A stretch of DNA of 5,866 nucleotides. It comes from Candidatus Sulfotelmatobacter sp. Lineage in GTDB: Bacteria; Acidobacteriota; Terriglobia; Terriglobales; SbA1. The position numbers were made by a program, and so were the translations under genes. Numbering within the stretch: the stretch's first letter is position 1; every line of letters begins with the position of its first letter. The stretch covers positions 1-5,866 of the forward strand of contig JASLEQ010000443.1 of NCBI GenBank assembly GCA_030151135.1. The letters run 5' to 3'. This document shows positions 1 through 5,866 of the stretch, piece after piece. Below the pieces are notes generated by a model. It saw only the letters and a list, made by a program, of their open reading frames with translations. It made no database searches and was not told where the DNA came from.

Positions 1-404
1 CCACGATTAAGAACGCCTACGGCAAGATTCTCAATGAGCCGATCGTCAGCGTGGTTTTGAAGGATTTCCAGAAGCCATTTTTCATCGCCGACGGACAGGT
101 GGGCCACCCGGGAAAATACGATTTGCGCGGAGAGGTTAGTCTCACCGAAGCAGTTGCCATGGCAGGCGGCTTCTTGGATACCGCGAAGCATTCCAAAGTA
201 CTGCTCTACCGCAAGGCTGCCCAAGGTTGGTACGCGGCTGAAGTCTTCGATATCAAGAAGATGGAGAAGCGGGGAAGTTTGAAAGAAGATCCGACCTTGC
301 ACGCGGGTGACATGGTCTATGTCCCCAAGAACACTTTCTCAAAATACCGCGCATTCCTGCCCGGATCGAGTATGGGTGCGTACGTTCCGTTGACGATGCC
401 GTAA
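1..404 (+). CDS. Polysaccharide export outer-membrane protein (Wza/GumB-like), 3' end
   Basis: C-terminal 133 residues of a polysaccharide export protein; the reading frame (first full codon at 3) is open to the left edge, so the start lies outside. A start at GTG 51 would cut into the conserved fold and is not believed. The first 16 or so residues (ending EPIVSVVLKDF) look like the last strand of the Poly_export domain. The SLBB domain follows, with its hallmark G-x-V-x-x-PGKYDL turn and a TEAVAMAGGF helix. The stretch DPTLHAGDMVYVPKN matches the usual closing 'L-x-x-GD-x-x-x-VP' of these proteins. Family role: an oligomeric outer-membrane channel for polymer secretion, working with the Wzc/GumC protein encoded 20 bases downstream. 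The tail after VPKN is short (about 19 residues). Family assignment is firm; the exact polymer is unknown. Confidence 0.9.
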   Translation, partial: TIKNAYGKILNEPIVSVVLKDFQKPFFIADGQVGHPGKYDLRGEVSLTEAVAMAGGFLDTAKHSKVLLYRKAAQGWYAAEVFDIKKMEKRGSLKEDPTLHAGDMVYVPKNTFSKYRAFLPGSSMGAYVPLTMP

Positions 405-411
405 GGAGAGC

Positions 412-416
412 GAGGA
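412..416 (+). promoter_or_regulatory. Ribosome binding site of the chain-length determinant gene
   Basis: GAGGA lies 8 bases before the ATG at 425, within the 20-base gap after the export gene. It supports this ATG as the start. The gap is too short for an independent promoter, so the two genes are probably co-transcribed. Confidence 0.6.
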
Positions 417-424
417 CAATATTC

Positions 425-2044
425 ATGACGACTCAAATCAATTCAACCAGAGACGCGCAGGGTTCGTATTCGTTCTCCACGCGAGATCTGATCGCAATCG
501 GCTTTCGGCAGAAGCGTGCCATTGTTATCACCTTCTGGAGCCTGCTCGCGGGCGCCATCCTGGCGACTATCTTGATGCCGGCCGAATATCAGGCCTCGAC
601 CGAATTCCTTATCGAGCGCTCTCGAATCGATCCCGTGGTCAGTGCCGGACATGATGCCGAATCGATCAAAACCGACGTTACCGAAGAAGAGTTGAACTCG
701 GAAGTCGAACTCATCAAGAGCGACGATGTTCTCCGCCAAGTGGTCGTGGCTACCGGCCTCAACCATCGTCATGGACTGGCGAATTATGTGGAGAAGGCGC
801 TCGGCTATGTTGGGCTGAAGCAAAGCGAAGACGAGAAGACGGCTAAAGCCGCCATTCGTTTGGGTAAAGAACTCAACATCCAGCTGATCAAGAAAAGCAA
901 CCTGATCACCGTGGGATATTCTTCTTCGGATCCCAAGCTTGCTGCCAAGGTGTTGCAGTGCCTCGACGAGGCCTACCTGCAGAAGAACCTTGCCGTGCAT
1001 CACCCGCAAGGGGAATTCCAGTTCTTCGACCAGGAAGCGCAGGCGTACCAAAAGAACTTGAGCGATGCCGAAGGGCAGTTGAAGATTTTCGCTGACCAGC
1101 AGGGCGGGGTTTCGCCACAGCTGGCGCGTGACATCACTCTACAGAAGCTCAATGAGTTCACCGCCAACCTGCAGCAAACGTATGCGGATATAGCCTCCAC
1201 CCAGACGCGAATTGATTCGCTTGAGAAGCAGGCAGGACTGACCCCGGAGCGTCTGACCACGCAATCCAGCGCAACCGACGATGCCCAGGTGTTGCAGGGC
1301 ATGAAAAATACGTTGATGTCCCTGGAACTGAAGCGTACAGAACTGCTGACCAAGTATCAGCCGACATATCCGCTGGTGCAGGAAGTCGACAAGCAGGTTG
1401 CCGATACAAGGAGTTCGATCGCTAAAGAAGAGGCTAAGCCGCTAAAGGCCGAGACGACTGATCGAAATCCCACCTACGCATGGATCAATGAAGAACTGGC
1501 GAAGGCTAAGGCCGACGAAGCGGGACTACAGGCACGTGCCGCATCGCTGAAAGCGGTCGTTGAGCAGTACGAAAATACTGCCCGAAACCTGGAACAGAAA
1601 GGTATTCAGCAGCAGGACCTGCTTCGCCAGGTTAAAACGGCCGAGGAGAACTACCTTCTCTATCAACACAAACGTGAGGAAGCGCGGATGACGGATGCTC
1701 TCGACCGCAAGCGGATCGTGAACGTTGCGATCGCCGAGCAGCCCATCGTTCCCGCCATCCAGACGAATACCCGTTGGCTGGTGCTATTGGCTGGCATTCT
1801 GTTGGCTCTCGGCGGTCCGATCGCGGTTGCGTTCGTCCTGGAATACACCAACTCATCGTTCCGTACTCCATCCGAAGTTTTGTCGGAATTGAATATCCCG
1901 GTGCTTGCGGCGGTTCCGCATCAGGAATTCGCATTCTCCTCAAATGGCGACGGGGCTTATAAGGGGAATGGTAACGGGAACGGTAACGGACACGGCAGCC
2001 ACACCGAGCCGGTGTTCGTAAGCAACGAAGCGGTCAATAACTGA
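425..2044 (+). CDS. GumC/Wzc-like chain-length determinant protein (no kinase domain)
   Basis: 539-residue inner-membrane polysaccharide co-polymerase. Transmembrane helix 1 is at about residues 32-51, preceded by positive charge (RQKR). A Wzz-type N-terminal periplasmic domain follows (EYQASTEFLIE onward). A long Gln/Glu/Lys/Ala-rich region at about 200-430 is probably coiled coil and contains a GNVR-like segment (LTKYQPTYPLVQEV, 308-321). A proline-bearing stretch (EQPIVPAI, 438-445) precedes transmembrane helix 2 (about 451-472). After helix 2 comes the typical NSSFRTPSEVLSELNIPVLA segment, where a BY-kinase domain begins in fused Wzc proteins. Here the protein ends about 45 residues later, so the kinase-like part is separate (gene at 3103). 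The cytoplasmic tail carries an Asn-Gly repeat. The family controls polymer length and links polymerase to exporter. Close relatives include the EpsF/XrtA-associated type. Function is confident at family level. Confidence 0.9.
   Translation: MTTQINSTRDAQGSYSFSTRDLIAIGFRQKRAIVITFWSLLAGAILATILMPAEYQASTEFLIERSRIDPVVSAGHDAESIKTDVTEEELNSEVELIKSDDVLRQVVVATGLNHRHGLANYVEKALGYVGLKQSEDEKTAKAAIRLGKELNIQLIKKSNLITVGYSSSDPKLAAKVLQCLDEAYLQKNLAVHHPQGEFQFFDQEAQAYQKNLSDAEGQLKIFADQQGGVSPQLARDITLQKLNEFTANLQQTYADIASTQTRIDSLEKQAGLTPERLTTQSSATDDAQVLQGMKNTLMSLELKRTELLTKYQPTYPLVQEVDKQVADTRSSIAKEEAKPLKAETTDRNPTYAWINEELAKAKADEAGLQARAASLKAVVEQYENTARNLEQKGIQQQDLLRQVKTAEENYLLYQHKREEARMTDALDRKRIVNVAIAEQPIVPAIQTNTRWLVLLAGILLALGGPIAVAFVLEYTNSSFRTPSEVLSELNIPVLAAVPHQEFAFSSNGDGAYKGNGNGNGNGHGSHTEPVFVSNEAVNN
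1964..1996 (+). repeat. Asn-Gly coding repeat in the chain-length protein tail
   Basis: A short imprecise tandem of 6-base units (GGnAAy pattern) codes for GNGNGNGNGHG, residues 514-524, in the cytoplasmic tail. It is low-complexity and probably a flexible linker. Such hexamer repeats can change length by slippage in steps of two residues without shifting frame. Whether it varies between strains cannot be seen here. Confidence 0.7.
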
Positions 2045-2060
2045 AAGCAGGCAAGACTCC

Positions 2061-3062
2061 ATGTATTTAAACTTCTATGGTCTTCGGGAGCAGCCTTTCG
2101 GCGTAACGCCGGACCCGCGGTTCCTGTATCTCAGTCCGACACATCGGGAAGCACTGGCATCGATGTATTACGGAATCGATGCCGAACGCGGATTCATTGC
2201 ACTGATCGCCAAGCCCGGCATGGGAAAGACGAACCTGCTGTTCCAGTTATTGCAGCAGTTTCGCGGCCGCGCGCGTACAGCATTTGTATTTCAGACGCAA
2301 TGCACTTCGCGTGAGTTCATGCGCTTTCTGCTGCTGGAGCTCGGGTGTGAAGTCACCACTGACATGGATCTCGTGTCCATGCACGAACTGTTCAATCGCG
2401 CTCTCCTGCAGGAAGCTCACGCTGGCCGGCGCTTCATCGTGGTCGTCGACGAAGCGCAAAATCTGGAGCCTTCGGTGTTGGAAACGATTCGCCTTTTGTC
2501 GGATTTTGAGACGCCGCAGGCGAAGTTGCTGCAAATCGTCCTTTCTGGACAGCCCGAATTGGCGGATAAGCTTTCGCGTCCGTCGCTGCGCCAGTTGCGA
2601 CAGCGTGTTTCTTTGTTGAGCACTCTGAAGCCTTTGCCTGCGGATGAGGTGGCGCATTACATCAGTCATCGTCTTCGTGCCGCTGGCCGGGAAGATACAA
2701 CCCTCTTCACGCCAGCAGCGGTGAAGCTGATTGCGGAAATGAGCGAAGGTATTCCACGCAATATCAACAATATTTGTTTCAACGTGCTGTCTCTGGGATG
2801 CGCACTCAAACTCAAGACAATCGATGTCGACAGCGTCCGGCAGGTGGCCGCGGACTTCGATCTGGGTGCAATGTTGTCAGAGCCGGGTCTTACGGGAATG
2901 GATGCCGTGCGTAGCGCAGTCTCGGAAGCCCAGGCTTCGCTGATCCGAAGCAATTCCGTCGCCAAGAGCTTGCAGGGAGAGCTGCTGAATTCCGAGGATG
3001 CTTTGGCATACATCCAGGAATTTATTCGGAAGTTCAAGAAGGATCAGGTTCTGACGAACTAG
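2061..3062 (+). CDS. ExeA-like AAA ATPase, XrtA/PEP-CTERM-associated type
   Basis: 333-residue cytoplasmic P-loop ATPase. The N-terminus (MYLNFYGLREQPFGVTPDP, then RFLYLSPTHREAL) is the classic opening of the ExeA/GspA and XrtA-associated ATPase family and fixes the start. Walker A is AKPGMGKT at 50-57; the first Gly of the GxxxxGKT consensus is Ala, but the Lys-Thr pair is intact. Walker B is FIVVVDEAQ (125-133). A sensor-like LSGQPEL is at 161-167, RQR at 180-182 and the GIPRNIN sensor-2-like motif at 230-236. After about residue 268 there is a roughly 65-residue extension with no recognised domain; no peptidoglycan-binding domain is seen. It follows the chain-length gene by 16 bases with only a weak purine-rich site (around 2044-2051). 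The gene ends in tandem stops (TAG TGA, 3060-3065). Location suggests an energy-providing or assembly role in EPS export; the exact role is inferred. Confidence 0.88.
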   Translation: MYLNFYGLREQPFGVTPDPRFLYLSPTHREALASMYYGIDAERGFIALIAKPGMGKTNLLFQLLQQFRGRARTAFVFQTQCTSREFMRFLLLELGCEVTTDMDLVSMHELFNRALLQEAHAGRRFIVVVDEAQNLEPSVLETIRLLSDFETPQAKLLQIVLSGQPELADKLSRPSLRQLRQRVSLLSTLKPLPADEVAHYISHRLRAAGREDTTLFTPAAVKLIAEMSEGIPRNINNICFNVLSLGCALKLKTIDVDSVRQVAADFDLGAMLSEPGLTGMDAVRSAVSEAQASLIRSNSVAKSLQGELLNSEDALAYIQEFIRKFKKDQVLTN

Positions 3063-3091
3063 TGACTGCAGACGTTAAGAAAGTATTGCCC

Positions 3092-3097
3092 TGGAGG
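3092..3097 (+). promoter_or_regulatory. Ribosome binding site deciding a GTG start
   Basis: TGGAGG is a strong Shine-Dalgarno sequence 5 bases before GTG 3103. It supports GTG as the true start of the CpsD-like gene. The nearby ATG at 3098 is in another frame and reaches a stop after two codons, and the next in-frame ATG is about 50 codons downstream with no comparable site. Confidence 0.7.
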
Positions 3098-3102
3098 ATG
3101 CT

Positions 3103-3915
3103 GTGAGTCGAAATTTCGAATTATTGTCCGAGGCGGGTCGACTGCATGAATTGGTGCAGTCTCAGGCCGAACCGTCCCAAGCCCAGCCCATTGCCGTCGA
3201 TCAGGCATTTCCGGCGACTCAGGCTTTCACCGACACGTTCTCCGCTGTCCCGCCTGTGATGGAAGAACTTCCCGCGGTAGCCCCTCTCGAGACCAATCCC
3301 GCCGCCAAGCAGGAAATTGTGAAGCTTGTCCAGAGGCTTTTCCTCAGCCCTCAAGGAGTGCGTCGCGTCGTCTTTTCAGGCAGCGAGTCGGGCTGTGGCT
3401 GTAGCTGGATGCTGGCGCGTGTTGCCGAAGAACTTGCGTCGCAAGGACGTGGAACGGTCTGCATGGTGGATTGCAACCTGCGCTCTCCTGGGCTGCACCA
3501 ACAGTTTGGTATGCAGAACCATCACGGTCTTTCCGATGCTTTGCTGGGCCCCGGCCCCATCCGCGAATACGTGCACCGCTGCTCACAAAATCTGTGGCTC
3601 GTGAGTTGCGGCGGCTCTCCCGAGAGTGGAGTCAGCATGTTGGGATCCGAGAGAATGCGCGCCCGCATGTCGGAACTGCGCATGACCTTCGATTTTGTGC
3701 TGATCGATGCAGCTCCCTTGGGTACCTGTAACGATGCAATCGTTCTTGGCACACTGAATGACGGAGTGGTCCTGACGCTGAAGGCAAACTCCTCTCGTCG
3801 CGAAACAGCGCGCAACGCTCTGCACGAACTGCAAACGGCGAACGTGAAGGTGCTCGGCGCCGTGCTCAACCAGCGCACCTTCCCGATCCCGGAATCGTTG
3901 TACAAGAAGCTCTAA
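3103..3915 (+). CDS. CpsD/CapB-like protein, probable pseudokinase (degenerate Walker A)
   Basis: 270-residue cytoplasmic protein of the bacterial tyrosine kinase (BY-kinase)/ParA-MinD-like fold. Residues about 20-67 are a Pro/Ala/Gln-rich linker; the fold starts near 68 (AAKQEIVKLVQRLF). The Walker A position reads FSGSESGCGCSW (91-102), where relatives have a pattern like TSxxPGxGKST; the catalytic Lys is Cys100. Walker A' is VDCNLRSPGLH (122-132), with Asn125 where the second Asp normally sits. Walker B is FDFVLIDAAP (196-205) with Asp202 kept. The C-terminal LGAVLNQR (251-258) matches the family. The tail has a single Tyr (267) and no tyrosine cluster. It is the expected partner of the kinase-less chain-length protein two genes upstream. 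Fold and family are confident. Loss of kinase activity is inferred from missing residues, so it may act as a structural or regulatory partner. Confidence 0.85.
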   Translation: MSRNFELLSEAGRLHELVQSQAEPSQAQPIAVDQAFPATQAFTDTFSAVPPVMEELPAVAPLETNPAAKQEIVKLVQRLFLSPQGVRRVVFSGSESGCGCSWMLARVAEELASQGRGTVCMVDCNLRSPGLHQQFGMQNHHGLSDALLGPGPIREYVHRCSQNLWLVSCGGSPESGVSMLGSERMRARMSELRMTFDFVLIDAAPLGTCNDAIVLGTLNDGVVLTLKANSSRRETARNALHELQTANVKVLGAVLNQRTFPIPESLYKKL

Positions 3916-4051
3916 CCTCCTGCGGTTGAACGATGTCTGTCGAAGCGCCGTACGCTGACAGCCATCATCACGAAACTTAACGCGCTAAAGTTTGAGTTTG
4001 ACAACCTGAACATCCCTCCCCCCTTATCCCTTGCACAAGAGGTAGCCCATA
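3916..4051 (+). promoter_or_regulatory. 136-base intergenic gap with a possible promoter
   Basis: This is the only sizeable gap in the window. It holds an exact TTGACA (3998-4003), a good sigma-70 -35 box, but the region 16-19 bases further on is C-rich with only a poor TTAT-containing match (about 4022-4029) for a -10 box. A pyrimidine run with six consecutive C lies at 4013-4025. No strong stem-loop followed by T residues is seen, so no terminator is called. It may carry an internal promoter for the transferase and NRPS-like genes, or simply be a long spacer. Confidence 0.3.
4037..4042 (+). promoter_or_regulatory. Ribosome binding site of the sugar transferase gene
   Basis: AAGAGG lies 9 bases before the ATG at 4052, in the usual range, and supports that start. 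Confidence 0.55.
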
Positions 4052-5494
4052 ATGAGCAAGTTCCGACGCGAAATTTTTGTCTATTCCTTCCAACTGGTAG
4101 ACGTAATTTTGCTGGTGTTCTCCTTCGCCGCTGCCACTTTTCCCGTTCTGTTTACGGAGGGCTTGCAGTCATTCGCTTCGTTTCTGACTTTGAAGATCAA
4201 GCTGCAGAACTTCGTTGCGTTTGTGGTACTGGTCTGGCTATGGCGTTTGGTGTTTGCAGTTCTGGGCCTGTACGGTTCCAAGCGGCACACCAGTCGTAGG
4301 GCAGAAGCTACCGACGTCTTGAAGGGCACCACGATCTGCACCATCATCTTGATCTCGTTCTCGTTGATCTTGCGGTTCCGCATGGTCGATGTGAGATTCG
4401 TTGAGATCTTCTGGGTATGCAGCACGGTTTTGATCGCGAGCACGCGGATAATGGTCCGCACATGGCTACGCCGGATCCGGTCTCGCGGCCAGAACTTCCG
4501 AAACATGTTGATTATCGGCAGCAATTCCCGAGCAATCGAGTTTGCAAGAAGCGTGCCGCACCGTCCGGAATGGGGATGCCACATCCTGGGCTTTGCAGAT
4601 GACGAATGGGCGGGCGTGGAAGATTTGCATTCCGCAGGTTTCCAGCGCGTCTGCGATTTCGCCGAACTGCCTGGCTTCCTTCGTCGCAACGTCGTGGACG
4701 AAGTCGTGATCGCCCTTCCGGTTCGTTCGTTTCACGAGCATGCCAGCAAAATCGTCGAGATGTGTGAAGAGCAGGGAATTATCGTGCGCTTGCTCTCCGG
4801 GCTGTTCGATGTGAAAACGCCGCAGCGGGAAAATTTCGACGATGCCCAGGTCATCACCCATTACGCCGGTCCGCTAAACGGTTGGCCGGTCGTGATCAAG
4901 CGAGCACTGGATATCCTGATTTCCGGCGCTATGCTGATCATCCTTGCCCCGGCCTTGCTGGTGACCGCGATCGCCATCAAGCTGACGTCGCGCGGGCCGG
5001 TCATGTTCGTCCAAAAACGCGTGGGGCTTAACAAGCGCGTCTTCAATATTTTCAAGTTCCGCACGATGTGTGTGGATGCCGAAAAGAAACTAGCTGATCT
5101 CGAGCACCTGAACGAGGTCTCAGGGCCAGTTTTCAAGATTAAGAGCGATCCGCGAATCACTCCCGTTGGGAAATTCCTGCGGAAGACCAGCATCGATGAA
5201 TTGCCACAACTCTTTAACGTCCTGAAGGGCGACATGAGCCTGGTCGGGCCGCGTCCTCTGCAACTTCGGGATTACGAACTGTTCACCGAAGGCGGTCCTG
5301 ACTGGCAGCGCTGCCGCTTTAGCGTGCGCCCCGGCATTACATGCCTCTGGCAGGTCAATGGGCGTAGCTCGATTCCATTCGAACAATGGATGGAACTGGA
5401 TCAGCAATATGTGCGCAAGTGGTCCCTGTGGCTTGATATGCAGATCCTGGCGAAAACAATTCCGGCGGTTTTGAGAGGATCCGGAGCTGCATGA
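4052..5494 (+). CDS. Undecaprenyl-phosphate sugar-1-phosphate transferase (WbaP/WcaJ-like priming enzyme)
   Basis: 480-residue polyprenol-phosphate phosphoglycosyl transferase, full-length for the large membrane type. It moves a hexose-1-phosphate from a nucleotide sugar to undecaprenyl phosphate at the inner membrane, the first step of repeat-unit assembly. Four N-terminal transmembrane helices lie at about 13-34, 53-75, 90-108 and 115-132. A Rossmann-like central domain follows (NMLIIGSNSRA at 151-161 to about 270). A fifth hydrophobic helix (about 284-309) begins with KRALDI and has a helix-breaking Pro300. The catalytic bacterial sugar transferase domain has FNIFKFRTM (331-339), TSIDELPQLFNVLKGDMSL (379-397) running into VGPRP (398-402), and RPGITCLWQVNGRSS (426-440). 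All hallmark blocks are present, so it looks active. Whether the sugar is glucose, galactose or another cannot be read from sequence. Its stop overlaps the next gene's start. Confidence 0.93.
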   Translation: MSKFRREIFVYSFQLVDVILLVFSFAAATFPVLFTEGLQSFASFLTLKIKLQNFVAFVVLVWLWRLVFAVLGLYGSKRHTSRRAEATDVLKGTTICTIILISFSLILRFRMVDVRFVEIFWVCSTVLIASTRIMVRTWLRRIRSRGQNFRNMLIIGSNSRAIEFARSVPHRPEWGCHILGFADDEWAGVEDLHSAGFQRVCDFAELPGFLRRNVVDEVVIALPVRSFHEHASKIVEMCEEQGIIVRLLSGLFDVKTPQRENFDDAQVITHYAGPLNGWPVVIKRALDILISGAMLIILAPALLVTAIAIKLTSRGPVMFVQKRVGLNKRVFNIFKFRTMCVDAEKKLADLEHLNEVSGPVFKIKSDPRITPVGKFLRKTSIDELPQLFNVLKGDMSLVGPRPLQLRDYELFTEGGPDWQRCRFSVRPGITCLWQVNGRSSIPFEQWMELDQQYVRKWSLWLDMQILAKTIPAVLRGSGAA

Positions 5495-5866
5495 AGTTGT
5501 CGTCTGTATCTGTGCCGACTGATCAGGAAGGGGCCATCTTGAGCGCGGAAACCTGTACGCCATTGAGGGGCGCGAGCGGGGAGGCTGTCTCTCCCGTCGG
5601 CCCCGCGTTTTGGGAAAAATGCCTTTCGGATGTGTCCCCTCTCGATCTGACCACGGATCGTCCGAGACCCGCTGCCCTGGCAAGTGCGATGGGATCTGTA
5701 TCCTGCGCCCTTGCCAACTCGCTCAAGAGTGGACTTCTGCGGCTGAGTTCTGAAGAACGTGTTTCAGATGCTACCGTCGGCGTAGCCGCATTCGCGTTTC
5801 TTCTCTTTCGTTACACCTCCCAGGAAAAATTCGTAATCGGCGTTTCTCCGAGCTCAGGCCCCGCTC
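5491..5866 (+). CDS. NRPS-type protein starting within a condensation domain, 5' end
   Basis: The first 125 residues of a gene running off the right edge. ATG 5491 overlaps the transferase stop (ATGA), indicating translational coupling; GGAG (5483-5486) and GAGAGGA (5473-5479) precede it. An in-frame TGA at 5434-5436, with no start codon between it and 5491, rules out an earlier start. About 38 low-complexity residues come first. Then AFWEKCLSDVSPLDLTTDRP (39-58), followed by RP, and VAAFAFLLFRYTSQEKFVIG (97-116) match the middle of NRPS condensation domains ('W-x-x-L ... L-x-TDRPRP ... AAF-x-x-LL-x-RY-x-x-Q-x-x-F-x-x-G'). The N-terminal half with the catalytic HHxxxDG motif is absent. NRPS enzymes use condensation domains to join carrier-bound amino or acyl groups. 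Adenylation, carrier or acyltransferase domains may follow but lie outside the window. The domain match is good; the function is open. Confidence 0.75.
   Translation, partial: MKLSSVSVPTDQEGAILSAETCTPLRGASGEAVSPVGPAFWEKCLSDVSPLDLTTDRPRPAALASAMGSVSCALANSLKSGLLRLSSEERVSDATVGVAAFAFLLFRYTSQEKFVIGVSPSSGPA

Noticed and set aside
443..1051. Long antisense open frame (202 codons) opposite the chain-length gene
   Set aside because: It lies wholly within a well-recognised gene, its translation shows no family features, and overlapping antisense frames are common in GC-rich coding DNA.
3098..3106. ATG-CTG-TGA minimal frame overlapping the GTG start of the CpsD-like gene
   Set aside because: A two-codon start-stop could in principle influence initiation, but it is likely chance; the TGGAGG spacing fits GTG 3103.
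3933..3980. 15-codon frame (MSVEAPYADSHHHET) in the intergenic gap, a possible leader peptide
   Set aside because: There is no purine-rich ribosome binding site in front of it, and no attenuator-like stem-loop follows. The His run alone is not enough.
3976..3990. Imperfect inverted repeat (CTTAACGCGCTAAAG) in the gap as an operator or terminator
   Set aside because: The stem is only three or four pairs with mismatches and no T-run follows, so it is no better than chance.
4011..4036. Possible sigma-54 promoter around TTGCA at 4031-4035
   Set aside because: The required TGGC/GG element about 10 bases upstream is absent; the sequence there is a C-rich run.
4081..4689. Antisense open frame (202 codons) opposite the sugar transferase N-terminus
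   Set aside because: Its translation is rich in Arg, Ser and Thr with no motif, and the + strand protein here has clear membrane helices and a Rossmann-like region.
5120..5683. Antisense open frame (187 codons) spanning the transferase end and the NRPS-like start
   Set aside because: Both + strand proteins show conserved family motifs across this span, while the antisense product has none.

Overview
This window is an internal slice of an exopolysaccharide (EPS) or capsule biosynthesis and export locus. All genes are on the + strand and tightly packed. The base composition (moderately GC-rich by eye), GTG use at one start, and the combination of a GumC/Wzc-like chain-length protein, an ExeA-like AAA ATPase, a CpsD-like protein and a polyprenyl-phosphate sugar-1-phosphate transferase suggest a Gram-negative bacterium. 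The layout resembles XrtA/PEP-CTERM-type EPS loci. My best guess is an Acidobacteriota soil bacterium, but this rests on protein style alone, with no marker gene to settle it.

Layout: (1) positions 1-404, the 3' end of an outer-membrane polysaccharide export (Wza-like) gene with its SLBB domain. (2) 425-2044, a GumC/Wzc-like inner-membrane chain-length determinant without a kinase domain and with an Asn-Gly repeat tail. (3) 2061-3062, an ExeA/XrtA-type AAA ATPase. (4) 3103-3915, a CpsD/CapB-like protein that should be the separate tyrosine kinase partner of gene 2, but whose Walker A lysine is replaced by Cys. (5) a 136-base gap with a possible promoter. (6) 4052-5494, a five-helix sugar-1-phosphate transferase of the WbaP/WcaJ type that starts the repeat unit on the lipid carrier. 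(7) 5491 to the window end, an NRPS-type gene that overlaps the transferase stop by ATGA and begins in the middle of a condensation domain.

Together these describe a Wzx/Wzy-style pathway. The transferase primes the undecaprenyl carrier, the chain-length protein and its cytoplasmic partners control polymerisation, and the SLBB protein forms the exit pore. Two points depart from the textbook picture. The kinase-like partner appears unable to bind ATP in the usual way. An NRPS-like protein with only the second half of a condensation domain is translationally coupled to the priming transferase, which hints at amino-acid or acyl decoration of the polysaccharide or an attached peptide product.
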